5,869 bases of DNA from JAYVIQ01 sp043770215 (GCA_043770215.1 JAYVIQ010000121.1:1-5869), one strand, 5' to 3'. Positions 1 through 5,869 are shown, counted from the stretch's first letter. A program made the numbers and translations. Notes: generated by a model from the sequence alone, not told the origin.

Positions 1-516
1 GTTATAGAATGCCTAAACGGGTATAGAAAAAAAGAACGCTTGCCTACAAATTTAGATGCTTTTACGGTACCTCTTGGCAAAGTAGAAACAATAAAAGAAG
101 GCACAGATATAAGTATTATTACATATGGCTCTATGTGTACCATTTGTTTAGAAGCTGCAGAAAAACTATTGGAGTACAATATATCTGCAGAAGTAATCGA
201 TGTGCAAACGTTACTCCCTTTTGACTTAAATCATGACATTGTAAAATCTTTAGCAAAAACCAATAAAGTTCTTTTTGCTGATGAAGATGTACCTGGTGGA
301 GCCACTGCCTATATGATGCAGAAAGTTTTAGAGGAACAAAATGGATACTATCATTTAGATTTCAAACCAAAAACAATACACTCTTGGGCGCATAGACCTG
401 CATACGCAACTGATGGAGATTATTTTTCTAAACCCAATATGGATGATGTAGTAGAATATGTTTACAAAATGTTTAACGAGGACAACCCAACAAAATTCCC
501 GGCAATGTATTGGTAA
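1..516 (+). CDS. 2-oxoacid (branched-chain type) dehydrogenase E1, beta-subunit C-terminus, 5' partial
   Basis: The reading frame is open from the first base, so this is the last 171 codons of a longer gene. It matches the end of the beta part of a thiamine-diphosphate-dependent 2-oxoacid dehydrogenase E1. In Bacteroidota the alpha and beta parts are often fused into one protein of about 660-700 residues. The visible part begins with the end of the pyrimidine-binding domain (ECLNGYRKKE, residues 3-12). The transketolase C-terminal domain follows at about residues 35-157, with ITYGSM (40-45), EVIDVQTLLPFD (64-75), DEDVPGG (94-100) and the AHRPAYATDGDYFSKP stretch (130-145). It ends in FPAMYW, like the FPAFY ends of fused E1 proteins. 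The enzyme would decarboxylate a branched-chain or related 2-oxoacid and pass the acyl group to lipoyl-E2 in the cytoplasm. The exact substrate and the fused state cannot be read from this fragment. The family call is firm. Confidence 0.93.
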   Translation, partial: VIECLNGYRKKERLPTNLDAFTVPLGKVETIKEGTDISIITYGSMCTICLEAAEKLLEYNISAEVIDVQTLLPFDLNHDIVKSLAKTNKVLFADEDVPGGATAYMMQKVLEEQNGYYHLDFKPKTIHSWAHRPAYATDGDYFSKPNMDDVVEYVYKMFNEDNPTKFPAMYW

Positions 517-533
517 ACAAGTATTTATTATTA

Positions 534-567
534 TTTTTTCTTTCAAGAAGAAAAAAATGAGATTTTT
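534..567 (+). terminator. possible A/T-rich hairpin terminator after E1
   Basis: A run of six T plus CTT (534-542) pairs with GAAG plus A's (547-556). This gives a stem of about 10-11 bp with a 3-nt loop, followed by a short T-rich stretch (563-567). It lies 17 bp after the E1 stop codon and before a candidate apaG promoter. The stem is almost all A-U and the U-tract is short, so termination is plausible but weakly supported. Confidence 0.4.
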
Positions 568-582
568 CAATCGTATTTATCC

Positions 583-590
583 CAACTTTG
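583..590 (+). promoter_or_regulatory. candidate Bacteroidota -7 box for apaG
   Basis: CAACTTTG matches the Bacteroidota -7 consensus TAnnTTTG at all but the first base, and is followed by GTATAT. It ends 13 nt before the GTG start of apaG. No convincing TTG -33 element is seen at the expected distance; the region there is only T-rich. If used, the transcript would begin about 7-10 nt before the start codon. Confidence 0.35.
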
Positions 591-603
591 TATATCTTGA
601 AGC

Positions 604-999
604 GTGAACGAAGTAATAACCCATATAACAGAAGGTGTGGAAGTAACTGTAAGCAGCAGTTATTTGCAGGATTTTAGTAGTCCAGAACAAGGGCATTTTG
701 TTTTTGGTTACAAAATAAAAATCACCAACAACAGTATTTATACAATACAATTATTGAATAGATTTTGGGATATTTTTGATTCAGGAGGACAAGCAAGAGA
801 AATAGAAGGAGAAGGCGTAATTGGCCAACAACCTATATTAGAGTCTGGACAATCTCATGAATACACTTCTGGTTGCAATTTATCTTCTAGCATGGGTAGA
901 ATGAAAGGACATTATGAGTTTTCTAGAATTGCAGACAATTCTAAGTTTATTGTTTTAATACCTAGTTTTAACTTAATTGCCCCTTTTGTACTGAACTAA
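604..999 (+). CDS. apaG: ApaG domain protein
   Basis: A 131-residue protein of the ApaG family, a small fibronectin-III-like beta-sandwich of about 125-130 residues. Family landmarks are all present: LLNRFWDIFDS (50-60), the glycine-rich EGEGVIGQQP stretch (68-77), the YTSGCNL segment (87-93), MKGHY (100-104) and the terminal IPSFNLIAPFVLN (119-131). The start is GTG at 604. An in-frame TGA at 598-600 rules out any earlier start, and the N-terminus VITHITEGVEVTV aligns with the family's usual first strand. ApaG was linked genetically to cobalt resistance and magnesium efflux in enterobacteria, but it is a soluble domain and not a transporter; its biochemical role is unsettled. The next gene starts 19 bp downstream, so the two are probably co-transcribed. 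Confidence 0.95.
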   Translation: MNEVITHITEGVEVTVSSSYLQDFSSPEQGHFVFGYKIKITNNSIYTIQLLNRFWDIFDSGGQAREIEGEGVIGQQPILESGQSHEYTSGCNLSSSMGRMKGHYEFSRIADNSKFIVLIPSFNLIAPFVLN

Positions 1000-1018
1000 A
1001 ATTTAGGAATTTCAAATA

Positions 1019-1606
1019 ATGCATGTAAAGCATTTAAAGCATCTTTTAGTTTCTAAATGGGCAGACAGAATTCACAGTCCGTTTGTTTTTGATATTTATT
1101 ATTATTTGCTAAAAGGCAAAGAAATACCCTATTGTTCAAAAATCATAAAACAAACCTTTAAACTCAATGGTATAGACTTACTAATAGGTCATTGTATTTT
1201 TAAGTTATGGCACAAATTAAAACCAAAAACTGCTTTGTGTATAAGCAATAAACCAATGGCAAATTGTTTGTTTATTACAAATGCTTATAAATGTAAAATA
1301 GACCTTTTAGGTGATACAGAAATCCCAAAAGAATTAATAGACCAAGTACAAAAAATACCTTCCATAACCAAAAACAAATACGATAGCGTACTGATTGATA
1401 TAAATGACACTGATTTAGAAAACCTTGAATTTAAAAAATTTGAATTTATTTTAATTACTCATATACATACAGATAAAAAACAAGCTTTTACTTGGGGAAA
1501 AATAAGAAATAACACTCTACATAATGTCTGCTTAGATTTCTTTTACTTTGGTATCAGTTTTCAAAGACCTAATCAGGCAGATGAGTATTTCCGACTTAGA
1601 TTCTAA
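1019..1606 (+). CDS. degenerate class I SAM-methyltransferase-fold protein
   Basis: A 195-residue protein belonging to a Bacteroidota family of class I SAM-dependent methyltransferase-like proteins, which usually have about 220-250 residues. Both ends are diagnostic: the N-terminal IHSPFVFDIY (18-27) and the C-terminal LDFFYFGISFQR...EYFRLRF (172-195), which corresponds to the family's IDLFFLGLVFFR...HFKIRF. The centre is poorly conserved. Where relatives carry the glycine-rich SAM-binding motif after beta-1 (LELGxxxG), this protein has ALCISNKPMAN (72-82) with no glycine. The later acidic strand is retained as SVLIDIND (123-130), but the next strand reads FILITHIHTD (143-152), where relatives have an FDD-like motif. 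The protein is also shorter than usual. Methyltransferase activity therefore looks lost or strongly changed. No frameshift or stop interrupts it, so it may be kept for a binding role. It directly follows apaG. No signal peptide or membrane segment is seen. Confidence 0.75.
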   Translation: MHVKHLKHLLVSKWADRIHSPFVFDIYYYLLKGKEIPYCSKIIKQTFKLNGIDLLIGHCIFKLWHKLKPKTALCISNKPMANCLFITNAYKCKIDLLGDTEIPKELIDQVQKIPSITKNKYDSVLIDINDTDLENLEFKKFEFILITHIHTDKKQAFTWGKIRNNTLHNVCLDFFYFGISFQRPNQADEYFRLRF

Positions 1607-1622
1607 AAAGAATGTTTTTTTC

Positions 1623-1636
1623 TACTATATTTAGTA
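1623..1636 (+). promoter_or_regulatory. AT palindrome and weak -7-like box before the coiled-coil gene
   Basis: TACTA-TATT-TAGTA is a perfect 5-bp inverted repeat with a 4-nt centre, lying 25 bp before the ATG at 1662. It includes TATATTTA, one base off TAnnTTTG. A run of seven T (1615-1621) lies just upstream. It could be the promoter region of the downstream gene, but AT-rich sequence produces such matches by chance. Confidence 0.22.
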
Positions 1637-1661
1637 TATATTAATTTTAAACGTAAAATTT

Positions 1662-2606
1662 ATGCCTGAAGAAGTTAAAAAAAGTAGTGGCAAAGGACTA
1701 TTTATAGGACTAATTGTTTTGTTGCTAGCTGGAAATATTTTGCAATTTATACTTGGATACCAAAAGAATCAAGAACAAGATGAGTTAATTAGTCAGCAAA
1801 AAAATGGGTTAGATTCTCTAAACAAAGAAAAAACAGAATTTCTTGCAAGAATTACCCAACTAGAATATGACCTAGAAAGTGCTATTAAAGAAAAAGAAAT
1901 GCTAGGTATAGATGTTGAAAGCTTAAAAGAGGACTTAAGTAAATTAAGAAAAGACAAAGCATATTATTCTGCAAATTTTATTAGGCCTTCTGTCCGTAAA
2001 GAAATGGATGCTAAGATAGACAATTATGAGCTTATGCTAAATGAGCAAAATGTTGAAATTAGAAGCTTAAAAGTAAGAAATGATAGCTTATACAAAAATA
2101 CTATTGAATTAAAAAATGTAATAGTTAGCAAGCAAGACTCTATTTTAAATCTTGAAAAATTAAAACAAGAACAAGAAACAGAGCTTACAAAAGGAAGAAC
2201 CTTAAAAGCTTCAAATTTTTCTGTAACAGCAATAAAAAGTCTTGACAAAAGCAAAACAAAATTTGAGCCTTCACAAGTCTATAAAGACAAAGATATGGTT
2301 CAGGTGCAAATAGATTTTGAAATAGGTTCTAACCCAATTGCGTTTGTAGAAGAGAAATCTGTATTTGTACAAGTACTAAGCCCATCTAAAGAGATATTAC
2401 ATGATATGGCTAAAGGTGGTGGTAAATTTGATATTGACGGTAAGCAGGCTACCTATTCAATAAAACAAAACATCATGTATAATAGAGAAAGCAAGAAAAT
2501 AAGCTTGATTTTTGACAAACCTACTAGTTTATCTGTTGGTTCTCACCAAATAAAAGTGTGGTGCGAAGGAAAAGTAATTGGCTCTGGCAATTTTACAATC
2601 AAGTAA
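1662..2606 (+). CDS. membrane-anchored coiled-coil protein with C-terminal beta domain
   Basis: A 314-residue protein of unknown function. The order is a short charged cytoplasmic tail (1-11), one hydrophobic helix GLFIGLIVLLLAGNILQFIL (12-31) acting as an uncleaved anchor, a long Lys/Glu-rich coiled coil (about 34-178) with a likely break near YYSANFIRPS (101-110), and a beta-rich domain (about 180-314). The last domain has alternating strands (VQVQIDFEI, VFVQVLSP, IKVWCEGKVIGSGNFTI) and resembles the C-terminus of Bacteroidota hypothetical proteins with the same layout. Such proteins are sometimes labelled chromosome-partitioning or SMC-like, which probably reflects only the coiled coil. 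The lysine-rich N-terminus suggests N-in topology, which would put the coiled coil and beta domain in the periplasm. The start has no Shine-Dalgarno sequence, as is usual in this phylum. A strong terminator follows. Existence of the gene is certain; its function is not known. Confidence 0.85.
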   Translation: MPEEVKKSSGKGLFIGLIVLLLAGNILQFILGYQKNQEQDELISQQKNGLDSLNKEKTEFLARITQLEYDLESAIKEKEMLGIDVESLKEDLSKLRKDKAYYSANFIRPSVRKEMDAKIDNYELMLNEQNVEIRSLKVRNDSLYKNTIELKNVIVSKQDSILNLEKLKQEQETELTKGRTLKASNFSVTAIKSLDKSKTKFEPSQVYKDKDMVQVQIDFEIGSNPIAFVEEKSVFVQVLSPSKEILHDMAKGGGKFDIDGKQATYSIKQNIMYNRESKKISLIFDKPTSLSVGSHQIKVWCEGKVIGSGNFTIK

Positions 2607-2628
2607 TTTAGTATATTGTTGTACTTTT

Positions 2629-2662
2629 AAAAGTCAAAGAATTGTACTCTTTGACTTTTTTT
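2629..2662 (+). terminator. strong rho-independent terminator
   Basis: AAAAGTCAAAGA (2629-2640) and TCTTTGACTTTT (2648-2659) are perfect 12-bp complementary arms around a 7-nt loop. A run of seven T overlaps and follows the right arm (2656-2662). It lies 22 bp after the stop codon of the coiled-coil gene and ends the plus-strand block. Confidence 0.9.
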
Positions 2663-2799
2663 GGTTTTAAAAATACTTGTCTATTATTAGCACATTCAAC
2701 TTTTAGAAAAAAAAATCTTGTCTTAAATCAGAATTTTTAATTGAACTTTATATGCTTTTTGTTTTAAACGAAAATATATTAAATGGGTAAATAATATAC

Positions 2800-2832
2800 T
2801 AGAAGGAATTAGTATTATGTAAATTCCTTCTA
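2800..2832. repeat. perfect 11-bp inverted repeat between convergent genes
   Basis: TAGAAGGAATT (2800-2810) and AATTCCTTCTA (2822-2832) are exact reverse complements separated by 11 nt. Neither strand has a U-tract after the stem, so it is not a standard intrinsic terminator. It could still be a transcript-end stabilising hairpin for the minus-strand gene that ends 38 bp away, or a protein-binding palindrome. The rest of 2663-2869 shows no gene or recognisable RNA. Confidence 0.7.
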
Positions 2833-2852
2833 ATCTATTAATATGGTATTGA

Positions 2853-2874
2853 ATTAAAAAACTACTTTTTCAAT
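2853..2874 (-). terminator. possible A/T hairpin overlapping the AAA+ gene stop
   Basis: On the minus strand ATTGAAAAA pairs with TTTTTTAAT (9 bp including one G-T pair) around a GTAG loop. The stop codon TGA lies inside the left arm, and the right arm contains six T. It may act as a weak terminator, but the stem has no G-C pair. Confidence 0.3.
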
Positions 2875-4339
2875 TTGCTTTAAACCCATTTAAAATATTA
2901 CCATACACATCTTTGAAATTTATGCCATTTTCTAATCTGTCTATAGATAACTTCTTATTTTCTACCAAACCCCAAAGTATCACTTCTTTTAAAAAATAAA
3001 TTTCATTTTGAGAAGTAAATTGCGGTGTGTACTTTAGAATGATATCATTCAATGGTGAGATTGAATCCAAAGCATTTTTATAGTCTACATCGTTTGATGT
3101 TTCTAATAATTCTAATTCATTTCCTTCTAAAAACCAGTTTATAAGGTCTGTGTAAGCTGTTTTTTCATTTGGTTTTTCTAATTTCTCTATTTTTGGGAAA
3201 AATTGTAAAAACAATGTATTTATTGCTTGGCTGATAAGTATTTCTGCAATTCCCTCCGCTCCTTCTTGTTCGCCCTCGTACACTAGCTCTACTTTACCAG
3301 TAATTGCTGGAATAACACCAAAAAGATCGCTGAGTCTAACATCAGTTTTAGAATCTCCAGAGATTAGAACTCTTAATTCAGCAGTACTTACAAGTGACTC
3401 AAGAGCTGTAATACTCATTCGAGCACTTACTCCGCTTTTTTCGTCTATGTATTCACTATCTCTTGCCTCAAAACCCAATTGTTCTATTAGCTCCAAAGCC
3501 AAATCATTGAGCACTACCCTATTGCTTTGGTCTTGTTCTAGTTTTGCTTCTTGTATAGTTATTTCTTTGGCTATCTGTACATTATGAGGGTAATGTGTAA
3601 GAATTTGTGAACCTATTCTATCTTTTAATGGCGTTACAATACTACCTCTATTGGTGTAGTCTTCTGGATTTGCTGTAAATACAAACTGTATATCTAAAGG
3701 CAAACGCATTTTATATCCTCTAATCTGTAAATCACCTTCTTGTAATATGTTAAAAAGGGCAACTTGTATTCTAGCTTGTAAGTCTGGCAATTCATTAATT
3801 ACAAATAAACAACGGTTTGCTCTAGGTATCATACCAAAATGTATTACTCTATCATCTGCATACGATAGTTTAAGATTTGCAGCTTTTATAGGGTCTACAT
3901 CACCTATTAGATCAGCTATAGTTACATCTGGTGTAGCTAGCTTTTCACTGAATCTTTCGCTTCTATGCATCCACTCTATAGGTGTTTTGTCTCCTTTTTC
4001 TTTGATTAAATCTTGAGCATATCTAGAAATTGGTTTTAGAGGATCGTCATTTATTTCAGAACCTGCAACTACTGGTATGTACTCGTCTAATAAGTCTACC
4101 ATAAGTCTTGCCAATCGTGTTTTTGCCTGACCTCTTAGACCTAGTAAATTTATGTTATGCTTAGATAAAATGGCACGCTGAAGTTGTGGAACTACCGTAT
4201 TTTCATAACCAATTACACCTTTAAACACTACTTCTTTATTTTTAAGTTTTGTTATTAAGTTGTCTCTAAGCTCATTTTTTATACTTTTAGAGGTATAACC
4301 AGCTTTTGTAAGCTCACCTAAGGTTTTTATTGTGTGCAT
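2870..4339 (-). CDS. MoxR/magnesium-chelatase-like AAA+ ATPase
   Basis: A 489-residue AAA+ ATPase of the magnesium chelatase ChlI-like/MoxR group. Visible motifs are Walker A GLRGQAKT (67-74, K73), Walker B CLFVINELPDL (177-187), sensor 1 FTANPEDY (221-228, N224), the arginine-finger region PLKDR (237-241, R241) and sensor 2 GVSARMSITALE (303-314, R307). The long segment between Walker A and B (about 84-175, including DVTIADLIGDVDP) fits the inserted elements of the ChlI-like group. The usual Walker B aspartate is Asn (N182), followed by catalytic E183; INELPDL is my recollection of the norm for this family, so it does not mark inactivity. A conserved ITGKVELVYEGEQEGAEG stretch (346-363) precedes a poorly conserved helical C-terminus. 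The protein is cytoplasmic and probably hexameric. The upstream VWA gene (192 bp away, same strand) is the expected partner. The substrate is unknown. The ATG at 4339 has an A-rich upstream region without a Shine-Dalgarno site. Confidence 0.92.
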   Translation of the reverse strand: MHTIKTLGELTKAGYTSKSIKNELRDNLITKLKNKEVVFKGVIGYENTVVPQLQRAILSKHNINLLGLRGQAKTRLARLMVDLLDEYIPVVAGSEINDDPLKPISRYAQDLIKEKGDKTPIEWMHRSERFSEKLATPDVTIADLIGDVDPIKAANLKLSYADDRVIHFGMIPRANRCLFVINELPDLQARIQVALFNILQEGDLQIRGYKMRLPLDIQFVFTANPEDYTNRGSIVTPLKDRIGSQILTHYPHNVQIAKEITIQEAKLEQDQSNRVVLNDLALELIEQLGFEARDSEYIDEKSGVSARMSITALESLVSTAELRVLISGDSKTDVRLSDLFGVIPAITGKVELVYEGEQEGAEGIAEILISQAINTLFLQFFPKIEKLEKPNEKTAYTDLINWFLEGNELELLETSNDVDYKNALDSISPLNDIILKYTPQFTSQNEIYFLKEVILWGLVENKKLSIDRLENGINFKDVYGNILNGFKAN

Positions 4340-4531
4340 ATAAATAATTTTATTTTTTAAGTTTGTATTGGTATATTTTGGACTATGTATTGGATTAATT
4401 AATAATGAATTTAGAGTTCTTTGTTCGCTTTATTTGGCATTCTTAACATCAAAGCACCAATCCCTAACTATATTCGTTTACATTAAATTATGCAATTTTG
4501 ATTAATTTTTACATCAATTGTGTTTAATATT
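4340..4531 (-). other. 192-bp spacer between VWA and AAA+ genes
   Basis: The spacer is unusually long for a functional gene pair. No terminator hairpin follows the VWA stop codon, so read-through is likely. No clear TAnnTTTG box was found on the minus strand. An 18-codon open stretch on that strand (4411-4467) ends in MLRMPNKANKEL and a TAA stop, with ATG at 4449. It is less AT-rich than its surroundings. It may be a leader peptide, a relic of a repeat, or chance. Confidence 0.3.
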
Positions 4532-5683
4532 CTATTTATTGAATCTTTTAACTCTATTTTGCTCATAATCACTAAAAATCATTTCTCCTAACCCTTTAAG
4601 TCCAGTAAAAAACGCTTTTCCTTTATTTGCTTTAGTAAACTCATCTACAAAAGACATTAAGTAAGGATCTCTAGCAATCATAAAAGTAGTAATGGGTATG
4701 TGCAGTTTTCTTGCAGATGCTGCCATAGTATAACATTTATCTACTATGTATTTGTCTAGCCCATTGCTATTCATGTAATACTCACCATTGGATTCTTTTA
4801 TACAGCTTGGCTTACCATCTGTAATCATAAAAATTTGTTTGTTGGTGTTACGCTTTCTTCTTAATATGTCCATAGCTAGTTTTAGACCAGCTACAGTGTT
4901 AGTGTGGTAAGGACCTACTTTTAAATAAGGGATATCTTTTACATCTATAGACCAAGAATCGTTGCCAAAAACAATAATGTCCAAAGTATCTTTTGGATAT
5001 CTTGTGGTAATAAGCTCTGATAACGCCATAGCTACTTTTTTGGCTGGAGTAATTCTATCCTCTCCATATAGTATCATGCTGTGGCTTATATCTATCATAA
5101 GCACCGTACTCATTTGGGCTTTGAATACGTTTTCTTCTACAACCAAATCATTTTCATCTAAAACAAAATTATTTGTGCCATGATTTATTTGTGCATTTTT
5201 TAAAGATTCTGTCATAGAAATTTGTTCTAAGCCATCTCCAAATTCAAACGCTCTTAAATCACCACTATTTTCATCACCCTTGCCTGCTTTAGATGTACTA
5301 TGGCTGCCAGCAGCACTACGTTTCAGTTTGCCAAAAATCTGCTCCAAAGCACTTTTTCTGAGAATTTGCTCCATTTTGGCAGTTAATGAAAATGAGCTCC
5401 CGTCTGAAGAATCTCCTTTTTTGTCTTTTGAATCGTCAGGAATTTCTTCTTTTATATAATTTCTTTTTTTGAGATCTTCAACAAAATCATCAATGGTATA
5501 TTCTTTAGTAGTTAGTTTATATTCTACATCTAATTGCCTAAGCCAATCTATGGCTTCATCAAAATCACCAGAGGTGTGAGTTATTAATTCAGAAAAGATA
5601 TCAAAAATTTTGTCAAACGGATCTAAATCTGATGGCTTAAATTCTTTAAATACAAAACCTGATTTATTTTTATATGGGACCAT
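4532..5683 (-). CDS. VWA-domain (MIDAS) protein, partner of the AAA+ ATPase
   Basis: A 383-residue soluble protein. An N-terminal helical region (about 14-80, with LITHTSGDFDEAIDWLRQLD at 33-52) is followed by a charged, Ser/Gly/Lys-rich and probably disordered linker (about 80-142), then a von Willebrand factor A domain (about 190-372). The metal-binding MIDAS is complete: DISHS (198-202), a Thr in HTNTVAGL (T261 or T263) and the Asp of ITDGKPS (D289). No signal peptide or membrane helix is seen, so it should act in the cytoplasm. In ChlI/ChlD and MoxR-type systems such proteins bind the AAA+ ring and couple it to a client through the metal site; that role here is inferred from the downstream gene. 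The ATG at 5683 is chosen because an in-frame TAG lies about 27 bp upstream and the N-terminus looks family-like. An IS30-type element ends about 90 bp upstream, so the promoter region is short. Confidence 0.9.
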   Translation of the reverse strand: MVPYKNKSGFVFKEFKPSDLDPFDKIFDIFSELITHTSGDFDEAIDWLRQLDVEYKLTTKEYTIDDFVEDLKKRNYIKEEIPDDSKDKKGDSSDGSSFSLTAKMEQILRKSALEQIFGKLKRSAAGSHSTSKAGKGDENSGDLRAFEFGDGLEQISMTESLKNAQINHGTNNFVLDENDLVVEENVFKAQMSTVLMIDISHSMILYGEDRITPAKKVAMALSELITTRYPKDTLDIIVFGNDSWSIDVKDIPYLKVGPYHTNTVAGLKLAMDILRRKRNTNKQIFMITDGKPSCIKESNGEYYMNSNGLDKYIVDKCYTMAASARKLHIPITTFMIARDPYLMSFVDEFTKANKGKAFFTGLKGLGEMIFSDYEQNRVKRFNK

Positions 5684-5695
5684 AACATGTAGTTG

Positions 5696-5745
5696 TTCAC
5701 TAAATACCTAACAATATAGCAGTAAAAAATGTTCATATTAGTGAA
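5696..5745. promoter_or_regulatory. spaced inverted repeat upstream of the VWA gene
   Basis: TTCACTAA (5696-5703) and TTAGTGAA (5738-5745) are exact 8-nt inverted repeats with a 34-nt spacer, located 13-62 bp before the VWA start codon. They flank the only space available for a promoter between the gene and the insertion element. They may be operator half-sites. The spacing is long and the arms short, so support is limited. Confidence 0.3.
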
Positions 5746-5772
5746 TTTAAAAAAAAGCTTCCTTTACTGATA

Positions 5773-5869
5773 GGCGAATTCAATTGGTAAATGCAACTTT
5801 TTTGTTAAACATATTTACAGGTGATTCAAAGTTATATCTTTTTCTTGGTCTATGATTTAAGTTGTGTGT
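5773..5869 (-). mobile_element. IS30-family insertion sequence, 3' end (partial)
   Basis: The end of a transposase gene is followed by sequence resembling the IS30 terminal inverted repeat. On the plus strand ATTCAATTGGTAAATGCAAC (5778-5797) closely matches, from memory, the IS30 end ATTCAATTGGTCAACGCAAC. By that alignment the outer boundary lies near 5773, within a few bases. The other end and the target duplication are outside the window or cannot be verified. As in IS30-type elements, the repeat overlaps the last transposase codons. Confidence 0.65.
5780..5869 (-). CDS. IS30-family transposase, C-terminal 29 residues (partial)
   Basis: Read on the minus strand, the window edge is open and encodes 29 residues before a TGA stop at 5782-5780. 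The segment LNHRPRKRYNFESP followed by VNMFNKKVAFTN is the characteristic C-terminus of IS30-family DDE transposases (N-x-RPRK-R-x-x-x-x-x-P, then a final VAF). The catalytic domain is beyond the window. The gene reads toward the VWA gene, which starts 96 bp after this stop, so read-through from the element could reach it. Whether the transposase is complete cannot be seen. Confidence 0.8.
   Translation of the reverse strand, partial: THNLNHRPRKRYNFESPVNMFNKKVAFTN

Noticed and set aside
355..570. Minus-strand open frame of 71 codons opposite the E1 end
   Set aside because: It lies antisense to a strongly conserved gene, has low-complexity hydrophobic content and no recognisable domain.
1605..1621. 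A5-GAATG-T7 as a terminator after the methyltransferase-fold gene
   Set aside because: The stem has only five A-U pairs overlapping the stop codon and would be too unstable.
2024..2254. Minus-strand open frame of 76 codons inside the coiled-coil gene
   Set aside because: Its Ser/Phe/Leu-rich composition is what an antisense reading of a Lys/Glu-rich coiled coil produces.
2746..2789. Short plus-strand peptide MLFVLNENILNG in the convergent region
   Set aside because: It is only 12 codons long, has no supporting signals, and its composition is that of random AT-rich sequence.
3791..3796. Asn in place of Asp in the AAA+ Walker B motif as a sign of a dead ATPase
   Set aside because: INELPDL is, as far as I recall, the normal form in this ChlI-like family, and the catalytic Glu, sensor 1, arginine finger and sensor 2 are all intact.
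3747..4016. Plus-strand open frame of 89 codons opposite the AAA+ gene
   Set aside because: It is antisense to the Walker B and insert region of a clear ATPase gene and has no family features.
4358..4365. Perfect TAnnTTTG box (TAAGTTTG) on the plus strand, possible antisense promoter
   Set aside because: No TTG element lies at a suitable distance and no plus-strand gene follows; a chance match is likely in AT-rich DNA.
4962..5183. Plus-strand open frame of 73 codons opposite the VWA gene
   Set aside because: It is antisense to the MIDAS region; its hydrophobic stretch is the complement of conserved VWA codons.

Overview
The window is AT-rich and most likely comes from a Bacteroidota chromosome, probably Flavobacteriales. 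Four things point there: the fused-type 2-oxoacid dehydrogenase E1 C-terminus, a flavobacterial ApaG, a conserved IHSPFVF-type methyltransferase-fold protein known mainly from this phylum, and start sites without Shine-Dalgarno sequences. No rRNA, tRNA or CRISPR array is visible.

Left half, plus strand (1-2606): the 3' end of an E1 gene (1-516) is followed by an A/T hairpin. Then come apaG (GTG start, 604-999), a short degenerate methyltransferase-fold gene 19 bp later (1019-1606), and a membrane-anchored coiled-coil protein with a C-terminal beta domain (1662-2606). A strong intrinsic terminator at 2629-2662 closes this block. The genes look like ordinary chromosomal genes placed next to each other, not one pathway.

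Middle (2607-2869): a convergent intergenic region. It holds the terminator, a second perfect 11-bp inverted repeat (2800-2832) without a U-tract, and an A/T hairpin that overlaps the stop codon of the minus-strand gene.

Right half, minus strand (5683 down to 2870): a two-gene unit in which a VWA-domain protein with an intact MIDAS site comes first, followed after 192 bp by a MoxR/magnesium-chelatase-like AAA+ ATPase. By analogy with ChlI/ChlD and MoxR/VWA pairs, the ATPase probably remodels a client that the VWA protein recruits. The client is unknown, and this is the least understood system in the window.

Right edge: the last 29 codons of an IS30-family transposase (minus strand, 5780-5869) run off the window. 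They overlap a terminal repeat resembling that of IS30, so the element seems to end near 5773, only about 90 bp upstream of the VWA start codon.
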